Assembly: GCA_964017065.1 (NCBI GenBank)
Contig: OZ024785.1
Span: forward strand, 10,743,086-10,807,085
Direction: 5' to 3'
Source of the DNA: Haliclona indistincta
Taxonomy: Eukaryota; Porifera; Demospongiae; Haplosclerida; Chalinidae
DNA length: 64,000 nt
Part shown: piece after piece, positions 10,741-21,117 of the stretch
Position numbering within the stretch: position 1 is the stretch's first letter
Layout: each line of letters opens with the position of its first letter
Position numbers and translations under genes: made by a program
Notes under the pieces: model-generated
What the model saw: the letters and a program-made list of their open reading frames with translations, nothing else
Told to the model about the DNA's origin: nothing
Database searches by the model: none

Positions 10741-11466
10741 TAATACTGCATCATCGGTCGAGGGTCAAACGAGAGGCAACTTTGTATTCTTCACGTGATT
10801 CCTGATTGCGCACATAGGCTGCTGACCACTGATTCCATGCGGAAATTGCTCAGTCGTGAAGTTCTATAGACTAGCTCGTCTCGTGATTCTGCGGCACATT
10901 GTATTATTATGAAGTGCAAGCTATAATTAATTTTAAAGTACAGCTTCTGCATGTTGCAGAAGCAACAAGAACAGAACTTAAAGTTTATCCATCCACAGAA
11001 AATCCCTAACGTAGTATACTAGGCAACGAAGTGTGGAGCCTGCATGGGCGTGGCTCATAGTTGTGCGATAGTCGAGGCGAGAGTGAAGGTGCTCACTGTA
11101 GGTGCGTGTATGCCTTACTCCCTTCTTTTGCAAGCACCATAACTCATTATTTTCCAACAGATTGTGTATCCAACAACTGATTATTATTGTAATGATTATT
11201 ATTATTATCGTTATTATTATTATACAGTAATATATAAAAATATAACAACTTTGGTTTTGATTTCGTCCCTGTTCATTCTCCTCTTTAGGTGATGAAGGGG
11301 GAAAGATGAGGGAGGGGCTGGCAATAGAGAGTGAAGAGGAGCTGGTGGTAGAATACGTGCTGGAGAAGGTTATTCTGACCCATTGGCACGCATCCTCTAT
11401 AGAACAACAAAGTATTATACTTGTTTAGAATTCCTTAGCTTACCATCATGGGTATGAATAGCATCC
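10741..11466. other. No gene seen
   Basis: Non-coding in both directions as far as I can read it. An ATT microsatellite lies at about 11182-11225. Confidence 0.4.
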
Positions 11467-11850
11467 GGCTGGTGACTGCCGACAAGAGAGTCTACATGTG
11501 CATTACCATAGCCCAGTTACTATCTCTATAGTCTACAAAGTCCACAGCACGAAGCTGGTGACTGCCGACAAGAGAGTCTACATGTGCATTACCATAGCCC
11601 AGTTACTATCTCTATAGTCTACAAAGTCCACAGCACGAGGCTGGTGACTGCCGACAAGAGAGTCTTACATGTGCATTACCATAGCCCAGTTACTATCTCT
11701 ATAGTCTACAAAGTCCACAGCACGAAGCTGGTGATTGCCGACAAGAGAGTCTACATGTGCATTACCATAGCCCAGTTACTATCTCTATAGTCTACAAAGT
11801 CCACAGCACGAGGCTGGTGACTGCCGACAAGAGAGTCTACATGTGTATGT
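11467..11850. repeat. 86-base tandem repeat, about 4.5 copies
   Basis: Units start at 11467, 11553, 11639, 11726 and 11812; the third has one inserted T. Copies are nearly identical and run from GGCTGGTGACTGCC to GTCCACAGCACGA. The near identity indicates recent expansion or ongoing homogenisation. Confidence 0.9.
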
Positions 11851-12230
11851 AGTTACCAAAAAGACTCTACGTAACAATAATTTATGTTCATATATAATTA
11901 TATATGAGACTCGGCGCGAGCTATAATTATATCACTATATAATCAGTTTATTGGCTATGTATGGTGCCTAGCTATCTATAGACAGTACGAGGCTAACTGT
12001 CGACTTATACATAGAGATAAAATAATGTTAAATATAATTATGTCGGTATTCATGTGTTTACTCTCTAGTTTAGCAATACAAACACTACTCACCTGTACTC
12101 AGTAGTGTACGCCATGACAGAACCCTGCAGCCGCACATGTGCAGCCACGCCCTTACGCACGTGGATCGCCAAGACAGCTGCTAGCCATCTCTAACCATAT
12201 CAATTCAAGGCTCTAGATCTGTTGCCAACA
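11851..12230. other. Upstream region of the next gene
   Basis: AT-rich, with no exon seen. It may hold the promoter of the gene starting at 12231. Confidence 0.35.
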
Positions 12231-14009
12231 ATGGCTCACAGGAGTACTGTGTCCAGAGGACGTGCACCGCCACGTACTGACAGCCTAAGTGAGGAAGCTG
12301 TTGTGAGATCGTTGTTTAATGAAGGTGACCTTGAAGGAAGTCTTTATCAGGACTGTAGTAGATCTAGAAGGTTCCGGCAGTGATATACTTATGCTTCAAT
12401 ATTAATCTTTTTCTCTCTTTGCAGTCATGGTACTATGAGCACCCTCTCTAGAGACGCACCAGCGAGTTTCTATCGTACTGAAAGGTATAGTATAATAATA
12501 TTATGTTCTTTTCTGCATGTTGACATATAATATTATAGCCTAATCTTCTCTTGTCAAGTTGTAGATCAGGTGCTTATGATGACCCTGGGTATAGCTACTA
12601 TAGTTCAAGGTTTGAAAAAAATCAGATTTTATTGTTTTAATAGTAACCTCATGCAGACGTAATACTGCCATCCCAGTGCGACAACATCAGACTGACAGGT
12701 ACATGCATGTGACTGTACATTTACATTTAAGTCTAATCCTTGTGTACATTTTTCATAGAGTCACGTCTCAGCACAACTCAGCTAGTTATGACAGAGTGAG
12801 TCAGTACCTATTATTGTCTTACTATGTATTCTCTGCAGCATACCCCATACATGGCAGCCAGGACAAACAATTTCACCACCACCTCAATCTTCCTCTCCCA
12901 GTAGCGACCGCATTTTAGACATGCTACAAATGATGCAAGCATCATTACAGAGTGGGCTATCCAGCATGTCCTCTAAGTTGGACACTGTTGTGAGTAGAGT
13001 GGAGGGCATAGAAAAGCGGCAGTTGGAGCTGGAAGAGCAGTTAAATGGAGATGTGAGACAGGTTCAATCCAACACAAACTCTAGTCCAGGTGGATCATTC
13101 CACACTCCAAAGCGTAAGAGGATCACTCCATCAATGCTACAGGTATACATGATAGTTTGATTTTCCTTCAATGATATTTTCATGCACAGAATCAAGTGAG
13201 AGCAGCGTATAATGCTTTAGAGGAGGAGGAAGAACAATTCATTCTTGATGAGCCGTAAGTACTATGACTTGGAAACCTCATTACATCAAGGGAAATTATG
13301 TCATTTTGCTTTTTTCAGAGTTAACAGCCCACATAATAAAAAGGTAATAAGTAGCATCGTGAAGGCAATTGGTACAGAGAACTTCCCACGTGAGATGATA
13401 GAAAGTTAGTGTACTATTAGTTAAGTCGTAATTATTGTAATAACTTGTAACTATAGGAGGATCAAAAACCTACAAAAAAACACTATTAGAAAGGGAGAAA
13501 CATCTTCTTGCACCTGTGAAGCGCAAAAAACTACTACGATCACGTAAACAAAGGGTATATGTATATCATTGCCAATCGGCAATGATACTTTCATATTAAT
13601 TTTGGAGTTATGAACGCCGCTCTAAAGAACTAAAGGGGAAAAAAGAAAGTGAGTATTGGCTGGATGTTGATGTAGACATGATGTCAGATGAAGTCTCATG
13701 TGACGAGAAATACATCCGTCATCCACCGAATTACAGGTTAGAAAATTAATCCATATATAATTATTTCTTTGATTTTACTTCTTCAAGCACAGATCTGAAA
13801 AATTGACCAGGTTCTTAGATAAATTAGATGAGAGATCTCTCAAAAAGAAGGTGGCACAGCCGAGGAAGCAGCGTGAAGTAGGGAGTCCTATTGAGACAAC
13901 TGTTCCTGCTATGGCAAAAAGCTGGGTGTTAAAAAGGGAGTTTAGAAAGCAAACTGTACTTGAAGATGGCGATGGAGATGATGAGCTAGAGCACTCAGAA
14001 AATGAATAA
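12231..14009 (+). CDS. Multi-exon coiled-coil gene of unknown function, possibly disrupted
   Basis: The ATG at 12231 (MAHRSTVSRGR) opens a chain of short exons with 45-100-base introns. Clear ones are an exon ending at 13142 that contains a predicted coiled coil (residues around MSSKLDTVVSRVEGIEKRQLELEEQL, written only in part here), 13190-13254, 13319-13404, 13457-13554, 13608-13736 and 13793-14009. Phases agree except between 13554 and 13608, where one base is unaccounted for; this is either a decayed site or an unusual splice. The C-terminal exons are basic and glutamate-rich with no domain I recognise. The many-small-exon plan and coiled coil resemble the BEN gene at 18264, so both could be accessory genes of one large element. 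Confidence 0.45.
13564..13587. repeat. Perfect 10-base hairpin inside a 53-base intron
   Basis: TATCATTGCC and GGCAATGATA flank a four-base loop. The hairpin occupies almost half of the intron at 13555-13607, the same intron where the reading frame fails to join. Confidence 0.6.
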
Positions 14010-14093
14010 ATTTTGTTGTAAATAATAAAAATTATTATTAAATTTTATCATTACTGCATGATAATAATAATTATTAATTCGACCAAGCACAAA

Positions 14094-14799
14094 ATGCCTA
14101 AAACCGTGAAGAATAAGCACGCTCAAAGGAAGCGTCAAAGGCAGCGAAAAAAGAGAGAGGTAAAGCGATACTAGTTATAACTAGCAGTGTAGTTATGTGA
14201 TTACTATTGCAGGCTAAACGAGCACGCAGTGATGAACGTGACACACTGACACAGCCTGTTGGAGTAGGCGAGTCTGTACATACAATGGTTCCCCTGTTTC
14301 ATTTGGCTCTCCATCATCTCCTCCATCGTCTCCTTTATCGTCATTTGGGTCTCCATTACCAGCTAGGCGCAACGTGCTCGTTACAGAATCCTTGCACCAA
14401 GGGCAACCAGCTGATGTCGCCTCGCCAGCTGCTTGTAGTAGACGTGACAGTATGAACACTATTGGTGACGTTGACATAGACATTGAGGAAATGCATTTGT
14501 ATGATTGCTATAGAGCTGCTGACAGAGAAGACTATCCCAAATAATACCTTCTTGACTGCCGCACTAAATTACTGGACAAAGTGAAAATGTATAAGGAGGA
14601 TCTGAACAAGTGCCAGGAAGAACAGATTGCTATGACATTGGCACACAGAAAAGAACTAGAACAGGTGAAAAATTTTTACCAAACAATTGCGTTTGGACTT
14701 ACACGCGGCGGCAAAATGGTGAAGGCTTCCATGCAAAAAACACAAACAGCTAAAAAGGTTATGGATGAGATGACGGCTTTATTCAAGTATACTTTTTAA
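14094..14799 (+). pseudogene. Broken gene: basic N-terminus, Ser/Pro-rich linker, coiled coil
   Basis: Exon 1 (14094-14159) encodes a very basic start (MPKTVKNKHAQRKRQ), and a 53-base intron joins in phase to 14213. After about 23 codons the frame that makes sense shifts: the neighbouring frame is Ser/Pro-rich (PSSPPSSPLSSFGSP) and runs through an acidic stretch to TAA at 14542-14544. In that same frame a lysine- and glutamate-rich coiled coil continues to the TAA at 14797-14799. The gene thus has one frameshift and one nonsense codon. No known family is recognised. Confidence 0.4.
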
Positions 14800-14860
14800 A
14801 CTCCAATAAACTAACTAGTATATATAATTTCTTTAAAATTATTAATAATAATTATTAGAA

Positions 14861-15247
14861 TCAAGAATAGCCACAGATGTTATAACGGTAGCAACAATCA
14901 AGTCCAGACTAGCAGTAGCTCCGGGCAAGCTGTGTGATGTTGCTGTGGAAATCATGTTAGACTCTGGATCGTCTGTCTCACTATAGTACAGCAATGTATT
15001 CTTTCTCGAACATGCGGCTGGACTTCAATCGACTCTCCAAAGGGCCTCCGACTAGTCACTGCCTCGGGTTTTCGAAAACCTGCCCATTGAAGATTATGTC
15101 AGAGCCCGTGTTAAAATTGGTGAGCTGGACATTGCACATGATTTTGTTGTTGTAAAAAGCCTGGTAGCTCACGTTATTCTGGGTGTTGATTTTCTACACA
15201 AGAATGCCCTATTGTTAGACTTTACCACCAATCCGGTCAGTATGTAG
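14861..15247 (+). pseudogene. Retroelement aspartic protease fragment
   Basis: This is a decayed retropepsin. The catalytic motif reads LDSGSSVSL at about 14950, immediately followed by a stop. The second lobe (ILGVDFLHKNALLLDF, near 15178) survives in another frame. Reverse transcriptase and integrase are absent, so this is a gag-pro relic of an LTR element or a domesticated protease that has since decayed. Confidence 0.6.
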
Positions 15248-15563
15248 AACTCTGACCACTGTTTTATTTGTATTGTATTGTATCATTGTCTGTCTGCCTT
15301 GCACATGCATTTGTGGTCTGGTCACTCACTATATATTCTGCTGCTGATTTTTAAAAGAAAGATTTTTTGGTCAGACCAACCCCCCAGACCAACCAACCCC
15401 CCCCAGACCAGATTTTTTGGTCAGACGAAAACAAAGATTCATGTTATCTTTATTTTTCACTGACCTACCAACATGTGTATTATTGTTTTCCTTCCATTAT
15501 AATGATCATAGTTTACACAATGATTATAGTTTACACAAAACAAAAGTTTATAATACAATAAAC
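15248..15563. other. No gene; short direct repeats
   Basis: GATTTTTTGGTCAGAC occurs twice (15361 and 15411) around a run of CCAACCCCCC and AGACCA. No coding exon is supported. Confidence 0.4.
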
Positions 15564-16608
15564 TCAAAGGTTTTTTAACAAAGGAACAGAAATTGATACT
15601 GTGTCAAATTGAAGTGAAGTAGTTGTGCAAGCACAACACCCACTTATCCTACTCACAGGTAGGTATGAAGCCAGGGATGAATTTACAAAAACGCTACCAG
15701 AAATTATTACAGAATGATGGATGTAGTCACTGCGGGGATGATCCATGTACCATTTAACATATGCAAACATGTGTTCAATAGTTTTCACTGGGCCAAAGTT
15801 CAACTTTGTGTGTTAAGAAATATTCGATGATGCCAACTCGTAGTGGAATGGTACCTGTGATGTCAATGCTACTGGAGCCTGATAACCAGTGAGCCACAAT
15901 AGCACTTGATCTTTGTGAACGTGCTGAGGTAGAAATAAAATCTTCTCCATTAATCAGGACACGTTTGTACTGACACACAAAATGAGATAATTCAATGACT
16001 TCAGCTGTAGGATACAAAATGGCATAGACTTGCTTGAGCAACAAGATTTCACGATGGCAGAAGCATTTCTCTTTATAGGGAGGAATCAACACATGGTAAG
16101 GCTTTTTCATTGCATCTAATGAAGATGCAGGACAAGAGAAATTTTCAATCTGCTTTACAGTTATTAAGTCTTGCAATTTTGTCTGATCAAATGAAGAATA
16201 GCCTACTCCAATGTGTTCATTGCCACTGAACACTGCAGAAAGAAAATCATCCTGCTGGCATAGGTTAACAATGTCAAGAGAGTACAAATGTTGCATGTGA
16301 AGCAACTTTTGGAGCATTTGCTTCTCTGGGCCTAACCAAGACTTTTGGAAGTTTTCTAGTATGCCGTTGTATCGTTCAAATGCAAATAGCCAGAATGAGG
16401 ATAGAGGACCATAGTCGAGAATACATTCTCTCAAGTGGCATGCCATGTGCATATTAGGAGTACAATATGTGGAACCATACAAAGACTCAAATACAGTACA
16501 AAACTCAATAAGTAAACAATGGGCTCTATTAATATGTTGAACATACAAAACAGGTAAACAAAACAAACGACAACACTCAACAAAAATACACCAACAATCA
16601 TAATGCAC
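15564..16608 (-). pseudogene. CACTA/EnSpm-like transposase C-terminal part (DUF4218-like)
   Basis: The minus-strand frame from 16608 carries NMHMACHLRECILDYGPL and FWLFAFERYNGIL, matching the DUF4218 region found at the end of TNP2-type CACTA/EnSpm transposases. It ends at 15775, but homology-like sequence continues in a second frame from about 15803 to 15564 (FAYVKWYMDHP, then SYLPVSRI), the usual end of these proteins. A frameshift or unrecognised splice therefore lies near 15785-15803. The catalytic TNP2 domain is missing here. An exon-like stretch on the same strand at 17866-18064 could be the gene's 5' part, separated by the hAT remnant. Confidence 0.55.
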
Positions 16609-16734
16609 ACTAGGAATAACATCATGTAATGCATATGTAGAGTATCAAGGGTGTAGGCAAGGTAGGGGTGGGGGGGCTTCAGCCCCCCAGATTTTGGGAT
16701 TAGGAAAAATTTTTTGAACAACAATGTATTTGAG

Positions 16735-17487
16735 TTACATACAGCCAAATAAACGTAATCTACTATCATTACGAGACACAAATTCATTAGCTATAGTAGT
16801 CATTGGTAAATTGTCTGTTCTGTTTTTGTGTACATGAAGTAACATACACCAGTTAAGTCGAGCTTGTAGCATAGTTGTACGCAGCCAACTTTTTAATCTC
16901 CGCAGTGCACTAAAGCTTCTCTCGCTGACAGCATTGGTTGCGGGCATTACCAAGATTAGATTTACTACTTTAACGACTTCAGAGTAAAATACCAGTTCCA
17001 CATCATTCAGTGACTTGAGATATGTTACAACTGACTCTATGTCCTTCAATCTAGTCTCCCTTGACGCCGCAGCAGTGTGCATTGCATTAAGCTGTACTTG
17101 AAGAGCATCTGCACTAGTGAAGTCAGTACTATAGAATGAAACTATGTCTTGGATGTCAGTTTCAGAAGATTTTTCAGCTGTAAGTATCTTTTCCAAATTT
17201 GCTAGCATTAAAAACCCTTTCTGCTCAAATCTATTCTTTATGGTAGCCATAATGAGATCGATCACTTCATAATAAATCTTCCTGTAGTGAACCATAACTG
17301 TATCATGATTCTCAGAAACGCTCATACCAACTTCAAATTGCCTTGGTACCTTTCTACGTCGTGGAAGTACAGGAGAGGAGACATCAACTGATGACCTTCT
17401 AGATTCCAAGTACTCCCAGAAGTGACTGAAACACTCATCCGTTCGCATGTTCTGATACAGAGGCGTATCTAGCATGGTGCTTTTCAT
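16735..17487 (-). pseudogene. hAT transposase C-terminal part with dimerisation domain
   Basis: A 250-codon minus-strand frame ends in a typical hAT dimerisation motif (ATNAVSERSFSALRRLKSWL). It resembles the ZMYM1 / THAP0-like hAT proteins common in animal genomes. The DDE core is only partly represented and no BED finger is seen. CAaGGGTGTAGGCAAGG with a G-rich tract at about 16645-16680, and CAGAGGCGTATCTAGC at 17464, look like hAT terminal sequences, but both point the same way on the plus strand, so more than one hAT insertion is involved. Confidence 0.6.
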
Positions 17488-17865
17488 GCTCGAGCACCCC
17501 CCTGCAAACCAACCACATGTTCAGCCGAGAGATCGTTCAGTGGGCTAAAACGAACAAAAACTACGTTGCGTTCGTCGATGTCCGGTGCTCGTTTGTCTGA
17601 GCTTAGTTTTCTTGCTGTCCACCGCGATTTAGCTCTAGATATCCCCAAGGCGATCGACGAATTTATAAAAAGCTTATTTTATTAATGGCTATAATCAGTC
17701 AATGATCAGTCAGTATCCAGAATCTGCAGAAGATGAAGATGGTATATAATAAATCCTCTGGCGGGTATGTTACAGTATCTGTAGAATAACATGAAACACA
17801 TTGAAAACAGTATACCGTGGTGCACATGGTATGCATGTAGCCGTAGGCTGACATATCCATAATAC

Positions 17866-18064
17866 CTAGAAGAGTAGCAGCTTGGTCCTCCAGGTAGATA
17901 CTGTCTTCGGCTCTTTCCTCGTGAGATTGAAGGAGACTGTCAGCAAAACTTAAACTCTCCTCTAGATTTAAACAATTGCCTTCACGGACAGAATCAGAAT
18001 GACGCTAGCGAGTTGCACTCGGTAAAGGAACAGGAACGCGATTGTACAGCTTTCTTCTCTCCAT
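17866..18064 (-). pseudogene. Possible 5' exon divergent from the BEN gene
   Basis: A minus-strand stretch from an ATG at 18064 to a donor-like CTAG|GTATTA reads as an acidic/serine-rich peptide (LNLEESLSFADSLLQ) but has one in-frame TAG. It lies 200 bases from the divergent BEN-gene start. A shared promoter in 18065-18263 is possible. Weak call. Confidence 0.25.
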
Positions 18065-19701
18065 TATTCGTACAGTGCGTGCCACCGTGTGACCCCTCTG
18101 CTATACCACGCGTGCACTGGTACATGGTAATATTAATTTACATCGTAGATGTGCCATAAACGCATACCAAATCTGCGCTTGCGCATGCGTTCATGGAAGT
18201 ACATGCAGTGCAGTACAGCTAGCTAGGCAGGATCGGGAGAGCGCGCGGGAGTTGAATTGCACCATGTCTAAGCGAATGAGACGGGAAAATCGCAGATTTA
18301 AAGACTACATGTACGTGGACACGGAGAGGAGCAAACAATCTAAAGGTATGTTACTTACGAACCATTCCAGCGCATGCATGGCTAGTTAAAGTTACTTAAT
18401 GCGTGCGTATATACTCGTACAACTGTACTACGGGCTAGCTGCCGGCATTCTCGTGTATATAATGCGTGTGACACACGTCTCATGCAAGATAGTACATTTT
18501 GACCTTTAGATATTCATTTTTGACTCCCGTTTCGAGACAGCTCAGCATTTAATAATTATTTGACACCTCATTCATAGTAATGCTGATACATTAAATTTGG
18601 TACCATGTGGTCATTGCGCTTTGTGTCTCTTGGTATACTGAATACATCAAATCATATTATTATTATTATAGCTCGTTACACGATTGTATTACAAAGTAAC
18701 GAAGAACACCATGATGTACCTTTGAACCAGTTGGAGTCGCTTTCGGGACTCCCACTACGTCCAGAAGAAGCTACTCCTGGTACAAGTGTGGTATGGTTGT
18801 ATAAGAAAACTCCATATGAAGCTACTATTGTTGATCCACCAGATCAACTATATTCAGAAACAGATAGCTCAGATTCAGATCAAGGTATATAAACGTACAT
18901 GTTATACGTTATAATAAATTATTAGTTATACTTTTAGAGAGCCAGAAACCAAAGCAGTTCAAGAGTGATCATAAGCAACCTTCGCACAAACAGCCCAACC
19001 TCCCAAAAGATCCCACAACTACAATCTCTACCATCCATATACGAACTATAACATTTTCTTCAAGTGACAGGGTAAGTGTGTATTATAACATGCATGTACT
19101 ACACTGAGTTATTACTTTCTGCAGGAGCTGCTGATTACAATTGATCGAAGGCTAAGAAACATTGAAAAGAAAATTACCACTTCTAATGAAGTAAACAAAC
19201 CAATTTAACCAACTATTGTTGCATTTATGTCTCATTGTCATAGACATCATCCTCCAACAGCCAGCAACCGAGATATCAAATATTACTTAACAGCCAGCAC
19301 ACAACCAACAGCCAGCAAGCCAGTAGCTACCAACAAACACCTAACACATGCAGTTCCAAGCAACCCAGCAGTTACCAGGAAACATCCAGCAAGGAGAATG
19401 ATATCTTCTCTGTAAGCCTTATGCGAGATATTATGAATAGCAAAATATTAAATTTAAATTATTTAAGGATGGTGGAATAGAAGTCCAAGTTATAACTGGA
19501 GGAAGTCCAGAGAAATATGCGCTGAACCTAATGGATACCTTGTTCACCGATGAGGAAATGCGTGGACATCTCTTTATCAAGTCAGCAAAATCTAAGTCAT
19601 CTAGAGAAGCACTACCTCAGGACAGAGTCAAGACACTAATCGGTAAAGTATTAAATTTCACAAACTTAATTGTTATCTTGTACTTAACATGCAGCAATGG
19701 T

Positions 19702-19705
19702 AGCA
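19702..19705. repeat. AGCA target-site duplication, left copy
   Basis: AGCA here matches AGCA at 23975-23978, directly outside the terminal GGGTCA / TGACCC ends of the Sola-like element. Confidence 0.8.
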
Positions 19706-20443
19706 GGGTCATTCCATATCATTTCAACAACTTTTTGGCATGACCCTCTGGGATTTTCTTGAAACTTGGTATTGTTGAACCCCTTATGGTTATATGATTC
19801 CATAACAAGTTTCAGCTTGATACTTTGTATGGTTTTTTAATTAACAATAATTACATTTTCTAAGATATTTACTACTACATGTCAGTAAACTTTTCCTAAC
19901 TTTGTTATATTTTATCATATCAGCAGATCAGAGATATCAAATTGAAGCTGATTAAATGCTCTTTCATGTGATATATATCTCACATAGTGTCTAGTACGTT
20001 ACGACCACTTGACCACGCCTACAAGATTAAAGCTTTGATCTTTAAAAAAACGCTGCTTCAATTTTCATAAAAACATGTGTGATTAATCAGTACCCTATAA
20101 GCTACATCATTACTAAATTTCATGTTGGGACGGCAATGGGATAGTTAATTTTGCAAAGATTTTAAATTTGATATATTGAAAACTTCAGTATTTCTACAGG
20201 AAAAAGTGAAGAGTACATGCTACTTTGAAGCTTCTTTGAACTTCTGAATAGTTTTCTTTACTTCTTTTTAAACACGTCCAGATCTTGATCTTGGATCAAC
20301 GGTTTTGTTACCCAGTTTGAACATCTTATACAATTTTGCCGTTTTACTTTCAGAGAATATGAAATAATTATTATTTACAAGGTATTGCAAGTTAGATATT
20401 TTACAATATTTTCTTTCATTTTTCATCAAGCAATATGCAATAG

Positions 20444-20489
<46 letters not shown>
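20444..20489. repeat. (CTA)n microsatellite
   Basis: About 15 uninterrupted ACT/CTA triplets within the Sola-like element, between its left inverted repeat and the transposase. Confidence 0.95.
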
Positions 20490-21117
20490 GCTAATAACAA
20501 TAATAATTTTAATAAAAATGTGATAACAACTGAGTTTTAGAGGTACCCTATTGTCACTACTGATCTGCATAAGAGCGTAGCATCATACATGTAGGCCACT
20601 GCATGCAGCACGGCATAGTTGTACTCGTGATGAGCCTGCTAGTTCTCTTAATGATACATCAGTGGACATCACGCCATACGCTATAATAGCTAGCGCGCTA
20701 CAACTACACTGTATGTCAATATGCTTATCGGTTTTAAGTTACCATCCACGGCACCTGGGCCTTCGTGTATATTGTCAACGATCAGGCTGTCCGCTATAAA
20801 AGTGCCAGCATCACCACACTCAACTAGAAACAAAAGATGCTGAAAGTTTAATCGTTTCCAGAAATTTGACGCTGCATGGTCGGCGGATCCATCCCATGCA
20901 TTCAATCGATCAATCCCATTCAATCGATTGATTGACCCAAAGCTAGCAGCAGGGCAGCACTTGTTTAGTCAGCATAGAGAATTCAATTGTGTCAAGACTT
21001 CATAGTGAGCGAGTACTGACGAGTGAAGACACGTCCAGACACGTTCTCGTCAACTGCAGTCGACGCACCGTTATACATCGTGTTGTGACACGTCCTCGGT
21101 AGAAAGCGCAGTCTAAG

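Noticed and set aside
11467..11850. 86-base repeats considered as tandem small RNA genes
   Set aside because: No conserved internal promoter boxes or cloverleaf; likely a minisatellite.
17464..17510. CAGAGGCGTATCTAGC taken as the right end of the hAT remnant
   Set aside because: Its orientation is that of a left end on the plus strand, so it cannot close the element at 16645; left only as a hint of a second hAT.
20268..20570. Minus-strand frame with a serine run
   Set aside because: It translates the (CTA)n microsatellite and part of the Sola-like inverted repeat.
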